64,000 nucleotides of DNA from Affinundibacterium flavidum (GTDB lineage: Bacteria; Pseudomonadota; Gammaproteobacteria; Burkholderiales; Burkholderiaceae_D): positions 1 through 64,000 of the forward strand of contig NZ_JACOGA010000022.1 of the NCBI RefSeq assembly GCF_014284175.1. The letters run 5' to 3'. Positions 44,942-53,560 of the stretch are shown in pieces. The notes under the pieces were generated by a model. It worked only from the letters and a program-made list of their open reading frames with translations. It was not told the origin of the DNA and ran no database searches. Each line of letters opens with the position of its first letter. The stretch's first letter is position 1. A program made the translations under genes and the position numbers.

Positions 44942-44990
44942 TTCAGAATCGATGCAATTAAAGGTGGATTTTGGCTAGTCTTAGCAGAAC

Positions 44991-45356
44991 CTAAAAACGA
45001 TGTTCATCGACCAAATGTTTATTAAAACTATACTTACTCCCACCTTGTAAGATATCCACTAATTTGCGCGGATTCGCGGCCGAAATAAAGACATCCGCAA
45101 CGCCATCTTTCACTCGAAATTTTGTGGCTGGGCTCAAAATGCAATTGGGTTTTAGCATGATATGCCGGATTATTTTAGCTTTTTCGCTGCACAGCAGAAA
45201 ATGATTTTCCTTACGAAAATTTGCCAAGGGAATATTTAACCACCATCCCTCATCGCTGACATAGCGCACCAATTGAGAAAATTGCGTATTGCCTTCGTTA
45301 AGTGCATTGGCTCGTAAGGATTCATTCGCGATTTGTATAGCTTCAGCTTTATTCAT
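44991..45356 (-). CDS. Small protein of unknown function
   Basis: This 121-residue protein matches no family I recognise. The start at 45356 (MNKAEAIQIANES) is preferred because a longer reading frame would begin inside the upstream terminator. A helical N-terminus is followed by mixed beta strands (WWLNIPLANF, NHFLLCSEKAKIIRHIM). There is no signal peptide or membrane helix. It lies directly after the terminator of the sugar-binding protein gene, with almost no room for a promoter, so it may be expressed by read-through. Confidence 0.55.
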   Translation of the reverse strand: MNKAEAIQIANESLRANALNEGNTQFSQLVRYVSDEGWWLNIPLANFRKENHFLLCSEKAKIIRHIMLKPNCILSPATKFRVKDGVADVFISAANPRKLVDILQGGSKYSFNKHLVDEHRF

Positions 45357-45373
45357 AACTCGTTTCCCAAATA

Positions 45374-45400
45374 AAAAAGGGCGAATCATTCGCCCTTTTT
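45374..45400 (-). terminator. Rho-independent terminator of the sugar-binding protein gene
   Basis: AAAAAGGGCGAAT and ATTCGCCCTTTTT form a near-perfect hairpin with a T-tract on the minus strand, 17 bp after the stop codon. Confidence 0.88.
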
Positions 45401-45417
45401 GCTATGACATGGTCAGT

Positions 45418-46524
45418 TTATTTTCCCCAATAGGAAAGATATTTTGCACGGAAATCACTGGATGGATCAAACACATCTTTTGGTCCACCATCGTAAGTGA
45501 TGTTCTGCAAAGTGACCAAGTGCAAGGGTGTATGATAACCGCTAGGTGCAACTTTGGACATAGCACGATTCAACTCGTCTACCAATTGCCAGCCGTGTAA
45601 GAGCAAAGGTTCAGGCACAGTACCAATTTGTATATCACTTTTACGAATTCGCTTGAAGGCAGTAGGAGAACCATCACCAGCAGAAATTCCACGCAATTTG
45701 TTGCCCGCGATCAGTTGCTCAATCTCTGGTTTATCCAACATATCAAAATAGACATCGTTGACTGCAATGATATGGGTCCATTTAGAACCATGGCGCTTAA
45801 CCAAACCCTCAATGACGCTAGGGAATTTCTTACGCGCATCGACCAATGGCAAATCTTCTGTACTCAAAATACGGCAAGCTTCACATTGACGTAATACTTC
45901 CACAATCGCACCAGACTTGGTTGCCATATACGGTGTTGATGTATCGGTAAAAACGACGATGCCCGCTTTATTGCTGGCTTCAGCAGCTCCGAACAGGGCT
46001 GCAATTTGCGCTGCATCTTTTGGATCGGTCGTGATATTAGTGAACAAGCCCGGCACTGCACCAGCTTTAAAGCTCGCATGCCAACCAACGACTGGTACTT
46101 TTGCGTCAGCCGCTGCAGTTAAACCTTTGGCTTGACTTGCTGCATCGACACCAGCTAATACGATACCTTGCGGCTTCATATCCAAAGCTTGCTTGACGAC
46201 ACCCGCGCCTTGATTACATTGTCCGCGGCAGTCCAAAGGAAGAACCTGCCAGCCTGTTCCGACCGCTGCTTCTTTCATGCCATTAAAGACACCATAAGTA
46301 CCCGCATCACTCATATCGTGCGCGATAAATATGATCTTTTTATCTTTTAGAATTTGTGGCCCTGAAGTAGGGCCGTCCCATTTTGATTTGAGTGCTGAGG
46401 CTTTCGCCACTTTGGCATTAGCCGCACTCGTAAACTGCATGGAATTTTGTTGAGCTTGTGCTCCGGAGAATACGCAAGACACAAACAACATGACAAGTAA
46501 GCTTTTACTGTGGAAAGTAGTCAT
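45418..46524 (-). CDS. Periplasmic sugar-binding protein (type I, Peripla_BP_4)
   Basis: This is a 368-residue exported binding protein. The signal peptide ends near residue 25 (GAQAQ). The type I fold is marked by KIIFIAHDMSDAGTYGVFNGMKEAA, PQGIVLAGVDAASQAKGL and GIVVFTDTSTPYMATKSGAIVEVLRQCEAC-like stretches. Such proteins feed ribose- or galactose-type ABC importers or a chemoreceptor. No permease or ATPase gene is adjacent, so it is an orphan here. The N-terminal half has three cysteines that could form disulfides. Confidence 0.85.
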   Translation of the reverse strand: MTTFHSKSLLVMLFVSCVFSGAQAQQNSMQFTSAANAKVAKASALKSKWDGPTSGPQILKDKKIIFIAHDMSDAGTYGVFNGMKEAAVGTGWQVLPLDCRGQCNQGAGVVKQALDMKPQGIVLAGVDAASQAKGLTAAADAKVPVVGWHASFKAGAVPGLFTNITTDPKDAAQIAALFGAAEASNKAGIVVFTDTSTPYMATKSGAIVEVLRQCEACRILSTEDLPLVDARKKFPSVIEGLVKRHGSKWTHIIAVNDVYFDMLDKPEIEQLIAGNKLRGISAGDGSPTAFKRIRKSDIQIGTVPEPLLLHGWQLVDELNRAMSKVAPSGYHTPLHLVTLQNITYDGGPKDVFDPSSDFRAKYLSYWGK

Positions 46525-46781
46525 AAATCCAGATCAATCAGGGTGAACGATAAATCGCATAATTTCAGTTTCAATTTTAAATTGCTTACATGAAATTTCG
46601 CAAACGCTCAAAGATTATCGCAGAACGACCACAAGCGCAATTGTGTCAACAAAAGTCAACACGCTTATGTGGCAAAAGTGTGTTTTTAAGGCACTAGAGT
46701 GCCGCTGGAGATCATACGCTGAGAAAACATCGCCCGATCTGCACTGATTGGGGTTGAGAAATTGGGACAGTTTTAACACAG
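46525..46781. other. Intergenic stretch upstream of the sugar-binding protein gene
   Basis: This 257-bp stretch holds no open frame with a Shine-Dalgarno or recognisable family. It probably contains the promoter of the sugar-binding protein gene, but no box is clear. Confidence 0.4.
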
Positions 46782-46827
46782 AAAAATAGCCCGTCGGGGT
46801 CACCTCAAGAAGGTACGGGCTATTTTT
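46782..46827 (-). terminator. Rho-independent terminator of the small Pro-rich protein gene
   Basis: AAAAATAGCCCGT at 46782-46794 pairs with ACGGGCTATTTTT at 46815-46827 around a 20-nt loop. A T-tract follows on the minus strand, 19 bp after the stop of the 46846-47061 gene. Confidence 0.8.
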
Positions 46828-46845
46828 AATCCACAAAATGTCAGC

Positions 46846-47061
46846 TCAAGACTTAGGAACAGAACTGACCACGGCTGGGTTGGTGGGATTGGTAGGATTG
46901 GTGGTACTTGTCGCAGGCGCAGGCACTGTCGTCGGTGTCTTAGACACGGCTTCTGATGCCGGTTCGGGCACCGCATGCGCCCGGACAATCACAACACCGA
47001 CCATACTCAAGACGAGGCCAAAGCTAAGTAAGACTGCACCAAATTTTAATAAAGATTTCAT
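46846..47061 (-). CDS. Small membrane/exported protein with Asn-Pro-Thr repeats
   Basis: This 71-residue protein begins MKSLLKFGAVLLSFGLVLS, a signal peptide or N-terminal anchor (about 7-29). An extracytoplasmic tail rich in P, T and A follows, with the repeat NPTNPTNP. GGAG seven bases before the ATG and a strong terminator after the stop support a real gene. I do not recognise a family. It is upstream of the sugar-binding protein gene on the same strand, separated by the terminator. Confidence 0.6.
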   Translation of the reverse strand: MKSLLKFGAVLLSFGLVLSMVGVVIVRAHAVPEPASEAVSKTPTTVPAPATSTTNPTNPTNPAVVSSVPKS

Positions 47062-47134
47062 TTCTATCTCCAACTATATTCATCAATAAGGGTGTGGCAC
47101 GCTGTAGCGACTGATTGCGCAGCTAATTTAGTAA

Positions 47135-47920
47135 CTAAGCCTGCGCTGGCGAGCTGCGAACGGTGGCGCGAATCAGACTCAGATTCCACATGAAATACTT
47201 GCCGAAACCAACAACGGTCAACCGTGTCATCCAGATACACAACAACAGCAAGGCTGTACCACCTATTAACAAACCTAAACCATAAAAAATATGTTTGCGT
47301 TGCATGTTATTTTTAATACTCAAGGTATTTGCATGGCGCTCCTGTACACTGAATTTATCAACGTCGCTTACGCCATTGTTGCCAACTCTGTGTCCGCCCT
47401 TATCTACCTCGACTCCGCTCTCACTCAAATTCACAGTAACCGCGCCTTCACGATGCTGCATTTGGGAGTAAATATGATTGCCGTGCAAACGCTGATGCTG
47501 GTGTGGCAACTTGAATTCCATTTGCGGCACGCCGGAAACACTCGCTGCAAAGACCACTATACCAGCACCATATACGATCAACGATCCGAGATAGGCTGCG
47601 AATAAGAATGCGCCATAAATAAACGCTGGAATCAACATAAAGAAATTAAATACCACTACACCTATCATTGCGACAAACAGGGTAAAAATATTGCCCGCGC
47701 TGAAGTCATTTTTTAGGTGCTGGAATCGCACATTCGCTCGATTCTGCGCTGCGACTAAACGCGGATTTGCTAATTTTTCTGCGATGCCTACTTCGGTCAA
47801 TCCAGCCGCCGCACCATCGGTAAATTGTTTGTCGTAATAAGCCATCGTCTCAGCCACAACTGCTTCAGGCAAGCCTTGCAATTCTTGTTGCAAGGTATTC
47901 ATGTATTCGGTCCTATTCAT
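47135..47920 (-). CDS. HAAS/DUF1700-type membrane protein
   Basis: This is a 261-residue protein starting at 47920, with GGGAGAG upstream. The N-terminal HAAS-like helical domain (about 1-65) reads YMNTLQQELQGLPEAVVAETMAYYDKQF, then EVGIAEKLANPRLVA. Two transmembrane helices (about 85-130), a middle soluble part rich in histidine and glycine (about 135-205), and a further pair of helices near the C-terminus follow. HAAS proteins are usually encoded after a PadR-type regulator, which is not seen here. Function is unknown. Confidence 0.75.
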   Translation of the reverse strand: MNRTEYMNTLQQELQGLPEAVVAETMAYYDKQFTDGAAAGLTEVGIAEKLANPRLVAAQNRANVRFQHLKNDFSAGNIFTLFVAMIGVVVFNFFMLIPAFIYGAFLFAAYLGSLIVYGAGIVVFAASVSGVPQMEFKLPHQHQRLHGNHIYSQMQHREGAVTVNLSESGVEVDKGGHRVGNNGVSDVDKFSVQERHANTLSIKNNMQRKHIFYGLGLLIGGTALLLLCIWMTRLTVVGFGKYFMWNLSLIRATVRSSPAQA

Positions 47921-48079
47921 TTTTCTCTCCCTATCTAACATTTCAGATGTCTTCAATTCATCAATGATGTCACTGTAAATGCAAGTTGTGAGCAAGGACA
48001 TCAAAGAGCGACACATTGCTAAACAATGGGGATAAAAGGCAGATTTCAGGGATGAATGAAACCAAAGAGTGGCAGACGA

Positions 48080-49663
48080 TCAGTGATTTGGAATATCGAA
48101 CGTTATATCTGCCGACAGCGCCGATCGAGTGCTGTGACGTGCAATCCATTCGTCTAGGATGGACTCAGCAGACGCGGGCAAATGCAATCCAAGTTTTGAA
48201 CGGCGCCATAAAATATCGTGCGCCGAAGCCGCAAATTCCACATCTAATAGATAGCGCACTTCGACCGCATACAGGCCATTCAGAATCTGTTCCCCCATGT
48301 CCGCTTCCTTCGTGCAATCTGCCAAGAGTTTATGTAGTCGACTTCCATACGCATGAGCCATACGACGCACGGTGGCAGACGACAACCAATCATATTGTTG
48401 CTGACATCTTTGCACGAACTGAGGTAGATGCTCGACATTTTGGTTATCGACATGCGCTGAAAAAACATCGCCTCCGGGTAAGCAAACCGTCTTAGTCCAA
48501 GAGCTCGTATCCTTGTTGAAATAGGGTGCTATTTTTTGCATAGCATCTTCCGCCAGTCGTCGGTACGTGGTGATCTTGCCACCGAACACGTGCAGAATTG
48601 GCGCCCCCTCTTGCACCCAATCCAGACGATAGTCTCGCGTGATTGATTTTGCATCCGCATGCCCGTCATCGACGAGTGGACGTACTCCTGAATAACTATG
48701 CAATACATCTGCAGCTGAAATCTGTTGCAAAAAATACTGATTGCTCAGGCCACACAAATAAGCGATTTCTTGTTCCGAAATTTGTAGACTGTCCAGATTC
48801 CCTTGGTACTCAAAGTCCGTTGTGCCTATCAAGGTGAACTCAGATTCATAAGGAATCGCAAATACAATGCGACCATCTGCGTGTTGAAAGATATAAGCGT
48901 GGTCATGGTCAAACAGCTTACGCACCACAATATGACTGCCCTTAATTAATCGTAGCTTTTTCGCCGGCATAGCCGGATCTGACTGATGTTGTATCTGTGC
49001 CGCCCAGGCCCCAGTCGCATTCACCACGCAAGCGGCATCAACATTTATTTGCTGTGTGCCTTGGGCTGTCTTACGCCTTAGTTGTAGCTTCCAACGACCA
49101 TTATCTTGAGTCAAATGTGTACATTCAGTTCGAGTCAAAATCTTGGCCCCGCGCTCTTGTGCGTCCAAGGCATTTAACACAACCAAGCGAGCATCATCAA
49201 CCCAGGCATCCGAATACAAGAATCCTTTTTTCAGATTTGGCTGTAGGCAAGCACCACTTACATGTTGGTTAAACGAGATGCTCTGCGTCCCAGGCAGTAG
49301 TTGTCGCTCGGCGAGATGGTCGTATATAAATAAGCCAGCGCGCAACAGCCATCCCGGGCGCAAGCCAGGCGTGCGCGGCATCACAAAGCGCAAAGGTGAA
49401 ATCAAATGTGGTGCAATACGCAGTAAATCCTCGCGCTCAATCAAAGCTTTTCGCACCAAAGAGAATTCGTAATATTCCAGATAACGCAAACCTCCATGTA
49501 TTAACTTGGACGATGCGGAAGAAGTATGTGCGGCCAAGTCATCTTTTTCACACAAAATAACCGATAGCCCTCTCCCTGCCGCGTCACGGGCAATACCTGC
49601 GCCATTAATTCCACCTCCAACAATCAACAAATCGCATTGATATTGATGCGTACCCACTTGCAT
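48080..49663 (-). CDS. glpD: Glycerol-3-phosphate dehydrogenase (quinone)
   Basis: This 527-residue FAD enzyme oxidises glycerol 3-phosphate to dihydroxyacetone phosphate and passes electrons to the quinone pool at the inner membrane. The FAD-binding motif is VGGGINGAGIARDAAGRG (about residues 16-33), followed by SSKLIHGGLRYLE. The middle FTLIGTTDFEYQG region and the C-terminal DAO_C domain are complete. The ATG at 49663 is chosen because GGA precedes it; an upstream in-frame TTG at 49696 is less likely. It is divergent from the MHS transporter gene. No glpK or glpF is adjacent. Confidence 0.95.
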   Translation of the reverse strand: MQVGTHQYQCDLLIVGGGINGAGIARDAAGRGLSVILCEKDDLAAHTSSASSKLIHGGLRYLEYYEFSLVRKALIEREDLLRIAPHLISPLRFVMPRTPGLRPGWLLRAGLFIYDHLAERQLLPGTQSISFNQHVSGACLQPNLKKGFLYSDAWVDDARLVVLNALDAQERGAKILTRTECTHLTQDNGRWKLQLRRKTAQGTQQINVDAACVVNATGAWAAQIQHQSDPAMPAKKLRLIKGSHIVVRKLFDHDHAYIFQHADGRIVFAIPYESEFTLIGTTDFEYQGNLDSLQISEQEIAYLCGLSNQYFLQQISAADVLHSYSGVRPLVDDGHADAKSITRDYRLDWVQEGAPILHVFGGKITTYRRLAEDAMQKIAPYFNKDTSSWTKTVCLPGGDVFSAHVDNQNVEHLPQFVQRCQQQYDWLSSATVRRMAHAYGSRLHKLLADCTKEADMGEQILNGLYAVEVRYLLDVEFAASAHDILWRRSKLGLHLPASAESILDEWIARHSTRSALSADITFDIPNH

Positions 49664-49968
49664 AGTTTGTCCACTCTTTTGTTTGATATAAGTCAAAATT
49701 GATGACGACCAGGATTTCTAACAATCCGTTTCGTGGGAGGATATCCGAAAGACTGTAAGACATTTAGCAAAGATTGTATGCAGAAAGTTATTTAAATTTG
49801 TTGTCGTACAACGAGTACGAATTTTGTGAGTTTTTTTGCAGTTACGGGAAAATACTGATTGTCATTCTTAACCAAAATTGATAGTTTATTAGTTGATTAA
49901 ATCAATATATGAGGAATTGCAGCACGACTACAGAGTAGCATTACAACAACCACAAGAGGAGACACTAT
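49664..49968. promoter_or_regulatory. Divergent control region of glpD and the MHS transporter
   Basis: This 305-bp AT-rich gap contains promoters for both genes. A short inverted repeat TCGTAC-N5-GTACGA at 49804-49820 is a candidate operator. AGGAG at 49957-49961 is the strong ribosome-binding site of the transporter. I cannot place -10/-35 boxes with confidence. Confidence 0.4.
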
Positions 49969-51624
49969 ATGGGTAACCCGAATGTTGCATCGCAAAGCAT
50001 GACGAAAGAAGAGCGAAAAGTCATTTTCGCCTCTTCACTAGGAACAGTTTTTGAATGGTATGACTTTTATCTATACGGCACGCTCGCAGCCATCATTGGT
50101 AAGAAATTCTTTACCGCACTTGATCCAAACTCTCAAATGATTTTCTCTCTGCTAGCGTTTGCGGCAGGATTTATTGTTCGTCCATTCGGTGCCTTGGTGT
50201 TTGGTCGTTTAGGTGACATGATTGGTCGGAAATATACTTTCTTGGTGACGATCGTGATTATGGGTGGCTCTACTTTTATTGTAGGTTGCTTACCCGGATT
50301 TGAGGTGATCGGCATTGCCGCACCAATCCTCTTAATCGCCTTACGTATGCTGCAAGGCTTGGCCTTGGGCGGCGAATACGGTGGTGCAGCAACCTATGTT
50401 GCTGAACATTCTCCAGCTAACAAGCGTGGCTTCTTCACGTCATGGATTCAAACGACGGCGACGCTGGGATTGTTCTTATCCTTGCTAGTTATTCTTGGCG
50501 CACGTACAGCAGTTGGTGAAGAAGAATTTGCCAATTGGGGGTGGCGTATTCCGTTCTGGGTATCAGCATTGTTATTGATCATCTCAGTATGGATTCGTAT
50601 GTCCATGAACGAATCACCTGCATTTGCAAAAATGAAGTCAGAGGGCAAAGTATCAAAGGCACCTTTAACCGAATCTTTCGGTAAATGGAGTAATTTGAAG
50701 ATCGTTATTTTAGCTTTGGTCGGATTAACTGCTGGTCAAGCAGTAGTTTGGTACACTGGTCAATTCTATGCGTTGTTCTTCTTAACGAACACACTCAAGG
50801 TTGACAATGCTACGGCTAACTTGATGATTGCTGCATCGCTGATCATCGGTACGCCATTCTTCGTGATTTTCGGCGCATTATCGGACAAGATCGGTCGTAA
50901 GCCGATTATTATGGCTGGCTGCCTGATTGCAGCGTTGACTTACTTCCCATTGTTTAAAGCGTTGACGGAAGCAGCAAATCCAGCACTCGCCGCAGCGCAA
51001 GCAGCAAATAAAATTGTAGTTACGGCAGATCCTGCGGAATGCTCTTTCCAATTTAATCCAACGGGTACGAAGAAATTCACCAGCTCTTGCGACATTGCAA
51101 AACAAGTGTTGGCCGCGAACTCTGCCAGCTATGAGACGGTAGAAGGAAAAGGTCCTGCAACGATTGCGATTGGCACGACGGTAATTGAATCTTACACGTC
51201 GAATGGTATGGCACCAGCCGACGCAAAAACCAAAGATACTGCATTCAAAAAATCTGTAGTTGATGCCTTGCGTGCGGCCGGCTATCCAGCAAAAGCAGAT
51301 CCCGCTGGCCTCAATAAGCCGATGATTATTTTGATTCTGTCGATTTTGGTGGTGTACGTAACGATGGTATATGGCCCGATTGCTGCAATGTTGGTAGAGA
51401 TGTTCCCAACCCGCATTCGCTACACCTCTATGTCCCTGCCTTATCACATCGGTAACGGCTGGTTCGGCGGTTTACTACCAGCAACTGGCGTCGCGATCGT
51501 CGCGCAGACAGGCAATATGTACAACGGTCTGTGGTACCCAATTATCGTTGCTACAGCGACCTTCGTCATCGGCATGCTATTTATCAAAGAAACGAAAGAT
51601 ATTGATATCTATGCTAATGATTAG
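49969..51624 (+). CDS. MFS transporter, metabolite:H+ symporter (MHS) family
   Basis: This is a 551-residue inner-membrane transporter. The MHS opening is EERKVIFASSLGTVFEWYDFYLYGTLA, and the loop motifs GRLGDMIGRKYTF and ALSDKIGRKPIIM are intact. Family members import organic acids, shikimate, proline or betaine with protons. A non-hydrophobic insert of about 110 residues lies at roughly 335-445, between helices of the second half, and carries two cysteines (AECSF and SSCDI). Usual MHS proteins are about 430-450 residues long. It is encoded alone, with a strong ribosome-binding site and terminator. Confidence 0.92.
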   Translation: MGNPNVASQSMTKEERKVIFASSLGTVFEWYDFYLYGTLAAIIGKKFFTALDPNSQMIFSLLAFAAGFIVRPFGALVFGRLGDMIGRKYTFLVTIVIMGGSTFIVGCLPGFEVIGIAAPILLIALRMLQGLALGGEYGGAATYVAEHSPANKRGFFTSWIQTTATLGLFLSLLVILGARTAVGEEEFANWGWRIPFWVSALLLIISVWIRMSMNESPAFAKMKSEGKVSKAPLTESFGKWSNLKIVILALVGLTAGQAVVWYTGQFYALFFLTNTLKVDNATANLMIAASLIIGTPFFVIFGALSDKIGRKPIIMAGCLIAALTYFPLFKALTEAANPALAAAQAANKIVVTADPAECSFQFNPTGTKKFTSSCDIAKQVLAANSASYETVEGKGPATIAIGTTVIESYTSNGMAPADAKTKDTAFKKSVVDALRAAGYPAKADPAGLNKPMIILILSILVVYVTMVYGPIAAMLVEMFPTRIRYTSMSLPYHIGNGWFGGLLPATGVAIVAQTGNMYNGLWYPIIVATATFVIGMLFIKETKDIDIYAND

Positions 51625-51647
51625 TCCTTAAACAGCAGTTCAAAAAG

Positions 51648-51680
51648 AAACGCCCGATCAAACATTGATCGGGCGTTTTT
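51648..51680 (+). terminator. Rho-independent terminator of the MHS transporter gene
   Basis: AAACGCCCGATCA pairs perfectly with TGATCGGGCGTTT around a 5-nt loop, followed by TTTT. Confidence 0.92.
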
Positions 51681-51742
51681 TATTCTGCAATTTTATATTT
51701 GACTACAGACATAAGAAATAAGTGCGATTGCGACTATATCAC

Positions 51743-52573
51743 TTAGGTAGCAGACATAAATTCCATATATAGCTTGCGTGCTAAAGTCGTCAATTCACCA
51801 ATTGGCATTTGATGATCTTCATAACGCGTACATGGCATCACTTTGCCAAAATTACCCGTATTGAAAATTTCTCGTGCGTGTAACAGTTCAACAGGTTTAA
51901 CGCTGCGCTGCACTACTTGTACACCTTGCTTATCGAGTAAATCAATCACTCTGGCGCGTGTAATACCAGACAAAAAAGTTCCATTCGGAACAGGCGTAAC
52001 GAGCTTGCCATCAGCATCGACAAAAAACAAATTCGCTGTGGCAAATTCCGCGACATGCCCTTCTGCGTCACAAACCACTGCGTTGTCAAAACCTCGGTCT
52101 TTCGCATCACGTAAGGCACGGGTAGTATTTGGATATAAGCAAGATGCCTTCGCATCAGTTGGTGCCATAGACGGACTCGGACGCTGTTGCTGTACCAAGC
52201 AAGCGGAAAAACCTGCAAAAGCTGGCAAAGGAGCATCGAATAAAGTCAGTGCGAATCCCGACTGACTAGGAATTAACAAACCTTCCGTACCAAAAATTAA
52301 AGGCCGGATGTAGATCTCTGCGTCTGCAGGAAACTTCTGCACACCAACGCGACAAAGCTCTTCCAACTCATCCAGATTATAGGGGCAGCTTAATCCCAAA
52401 TATTCCGCTGAACGAATCGCTCTGGCCAGATGCAAACGTAAATCGGGCAAATGTCCATGAATCGCCCGCGCACCGTCAAAGACTGATGAGCCTAGCCAAA
52501 CACTGTGATCCATCGCGCCCATGACAGGTACATTGCCTTCTACCCATGCACCATTTGTAAATGTTAAGTACAT
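51743..52573 (-). CDS. Class IV aminotransferase (BCAT/ADCL-like)
   Basis: This is a 276-residue fold-type IV PLP enzyme. The start at 52573 (MYLTFTNGAW) has AGGTGA upstream; two earlier start codons at 52579 and 52582 are less likely. The conserved features are VFDGARAIHG near residues 31-40, a candidate PLP lysine Lys142 in DAKASCLYPNTTRAL, the glutamate in HVAEFATANLFFV, and LSGITRARVI. The family includes branched-chain aminotransferase, D-amino-acid aminotransferase and aminodeoxychorismate lyase. The best guess is a branched-chain-type transaminase, but I cannot settle substrate specificity. Confidence 0.85.
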   Translation of the reverse strand: MYLTFTNGAWVEGNVPVMGAMDHSVWLGSSVFDGARAIHGHLPDLRLHLARAIRSAEYLGLSCPYNLDELEELCRVGVQKFPADAEIYIRPLIFGTEGLLIPSQSGFALTLFDAPLPAFAGFSACLVQQQRPSPSMAPTDAKASCLYPNTTRALRDAKDRGFDNAVVCDAEGHVAEFATANLFFVDADGKLVTPVPNGTFLSGITRARVIDLLDKQGVQVVQRSVKPVELLHAREIFNTGNFGKVMPCTRYEDHQMPIGELTTLARKLYMEFMSAT

Positions 52574-52650
52574 ACTCATCACCTAGTTTTTTTCACTTGA
52601 TCAGAATCATTAACTTATTGAGTTTGACTCAAACCAGAGCTGCTTTAGAT

Positions 52651-52680
52651 AAAATAAAACCCGCCAATATCAGGCGGGTT
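52651..52680 (-). terminator. Rho-independent terminator of the TonB-domain gene
   Basis: AACCCGCC at 52658-52665 pairs with GGCGGGTT at 52673-52680 with a 7-nt loop. A T-rich tail follows on the minus strand, 24 bp after the stop at 52704. Confidence 0.85.
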
Positions 52681-52703
52681 GGAAATATTGATATAGCTAG
52701 GCT

Positions 52704-53060
52704 TTATTCAAGCTTCCACACGAAATCGACTTTTGCCCATAATTGATCAGGCTTACCGTCTTTTGTTCCTGGTTTAAATTTGCACAAACTCAATGCGGAC
52801 AACGCCGCTTTATCCAAACTCTTAGATCCGCTGGATTTTTCTATTTTTGACTCGACAACTTTACCATCAGTCCCGACCAAAAAACCCATAGTCACAGTAC
52901 CAGTTTCCTCATTCATCAACGCTGCTTTAGGGTACTTAGGTGACTCACATGACTTACTATCCATTACGGGGGCAACATCAGCGGCATATGCAACGCTTGA
53001 AGCTGCAATCAGGAAACCCGTAAGTATCAGGGATAATTTCGCATTCATAGACAAACTCAT
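52704..53060 (-). CDS. Exported minimal TonB-C-domain protein (copy 1)
   Basis: This is a 118-residue protein. A signal peptide (about 1-26, AYA-AD) is followed directly by a TonB C-terminal-like domain (about 30-118), with KYPKAALMNEETGTVTMGFLVGTDGKV and ALSLCKFKPGTKDGKP. It lacks the N-terminal anchor and proline-rich spacer of TonB, so it cannot span from the inner membrane as TonB does. Cys near the start of the domain (KSCESPKYP) and Cys in SLCKF are shared with the neighbouring copy and could form a disulfide. It may bind a receptor or peptidoglycan. An in-frame ATG at 53048 is an alternative start. Confidence 0.8.
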   Translation of the reverse strand: MSLSMNAKLSLILTGFLIAASSVAYAADVAPVMDSKSCESPKYPKAALMNEETGTVTMGFLVGTDGKVVESKIEKSSGSKSLDKAALSALSLCKFKPGTKDGKPDQLWAKVDFVWKLE

Positions 53061-53112
53061 TCAAATTAATTAGTTAAAAGTCAAAATCCGTATTGTTTAG
53101 AAATTTTATAGA

Positions 53113-53454
53113 CTAAAATTTCCAAACATAATCTATTTTGACCCACATTTGTTCTGCCTTGCCATCTTTTGTTCCAGGCTTAAATTTGCACGCTGCAAAA
53201 GCACTCAATGCAGCCTTATCTAAACTCTTAGAGCCACTTGAGGCATCGACTTTTGATTCCATCACCTTGCCGTCAACTCCAATCAATAAAGACATCGACA
53301 CTGTACCCGTTTCTTCATTAATCAAGGAAGCCTTGGGATACTTCGGCAAATCACATGACTTAGTATCCATAACGGGCTGAACCACCGCCGCGTTGGCAAA
53401 GTTACTCACAAAAACAGCAAAAATAATACTTAGCATCGAAAAATAGAATCGCAT
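53113..53454 (-). CDS. Exported minimal TonB-C-domain protein (copy 2)
   Basis: This is a 113-residue paralogue of the gene at 52704, 52 bp upstream of it on the same strand and probably in the same transcript. It has a signal peptide (about 1-22) and then the same TonB C-terminal-like domain with KSCDLPKYPKASLINEETGTV and AACKFKPGTKDGKA. AGAGG lies seven bases before the ATG. Like its neighbour, it has no membrane anchor or proline-rich region. Tandem duplication is evident. The role is unknown. Confidence 0.8.
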   Translation of the reverse strand: MRFYFSMLSIIFAVFVSNFANAAVVQPVMDTKSCDLPKYPKASLINEETGTVSMSLLIGVDGKVMESKVDASSGSKSLDKAALSAFAACKFKPGTKDGKAEQMWVKIDYVWKF

Positions 53455-53560
53455 ATTTGGCCTCTGATCAATTCAGCATGACTACTACCTAAGAAGTAAA
53501 ACAAGCTAATAAGTACAACAAGCGAAACAGCCCAACCAACTCCATCAATCAACTTCCAGC

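Noticed and set aside
46838..47089. A plus-strand frame rich in Gly, Val and Leu opposite the small Pro-rich gene.
   Set aside because: The minus-strand gene has a clear Shine-Dalgarno, signal peptide and terminator; this frame is its mirror.
47921..48079. A possible PadR regulator gene upstream of the HAAS gene.
   Set aside because: The gap is too short and contains no frame with a helix-turn-helix pattern.
50878..51447. A 189-codon minus-strand frame opposite the MHS transporter.
   Set aside because: It has an odd composition rich in Arg, Cys and Asn, no ribosome-binding site, and is antisense to a clear transporter gene.
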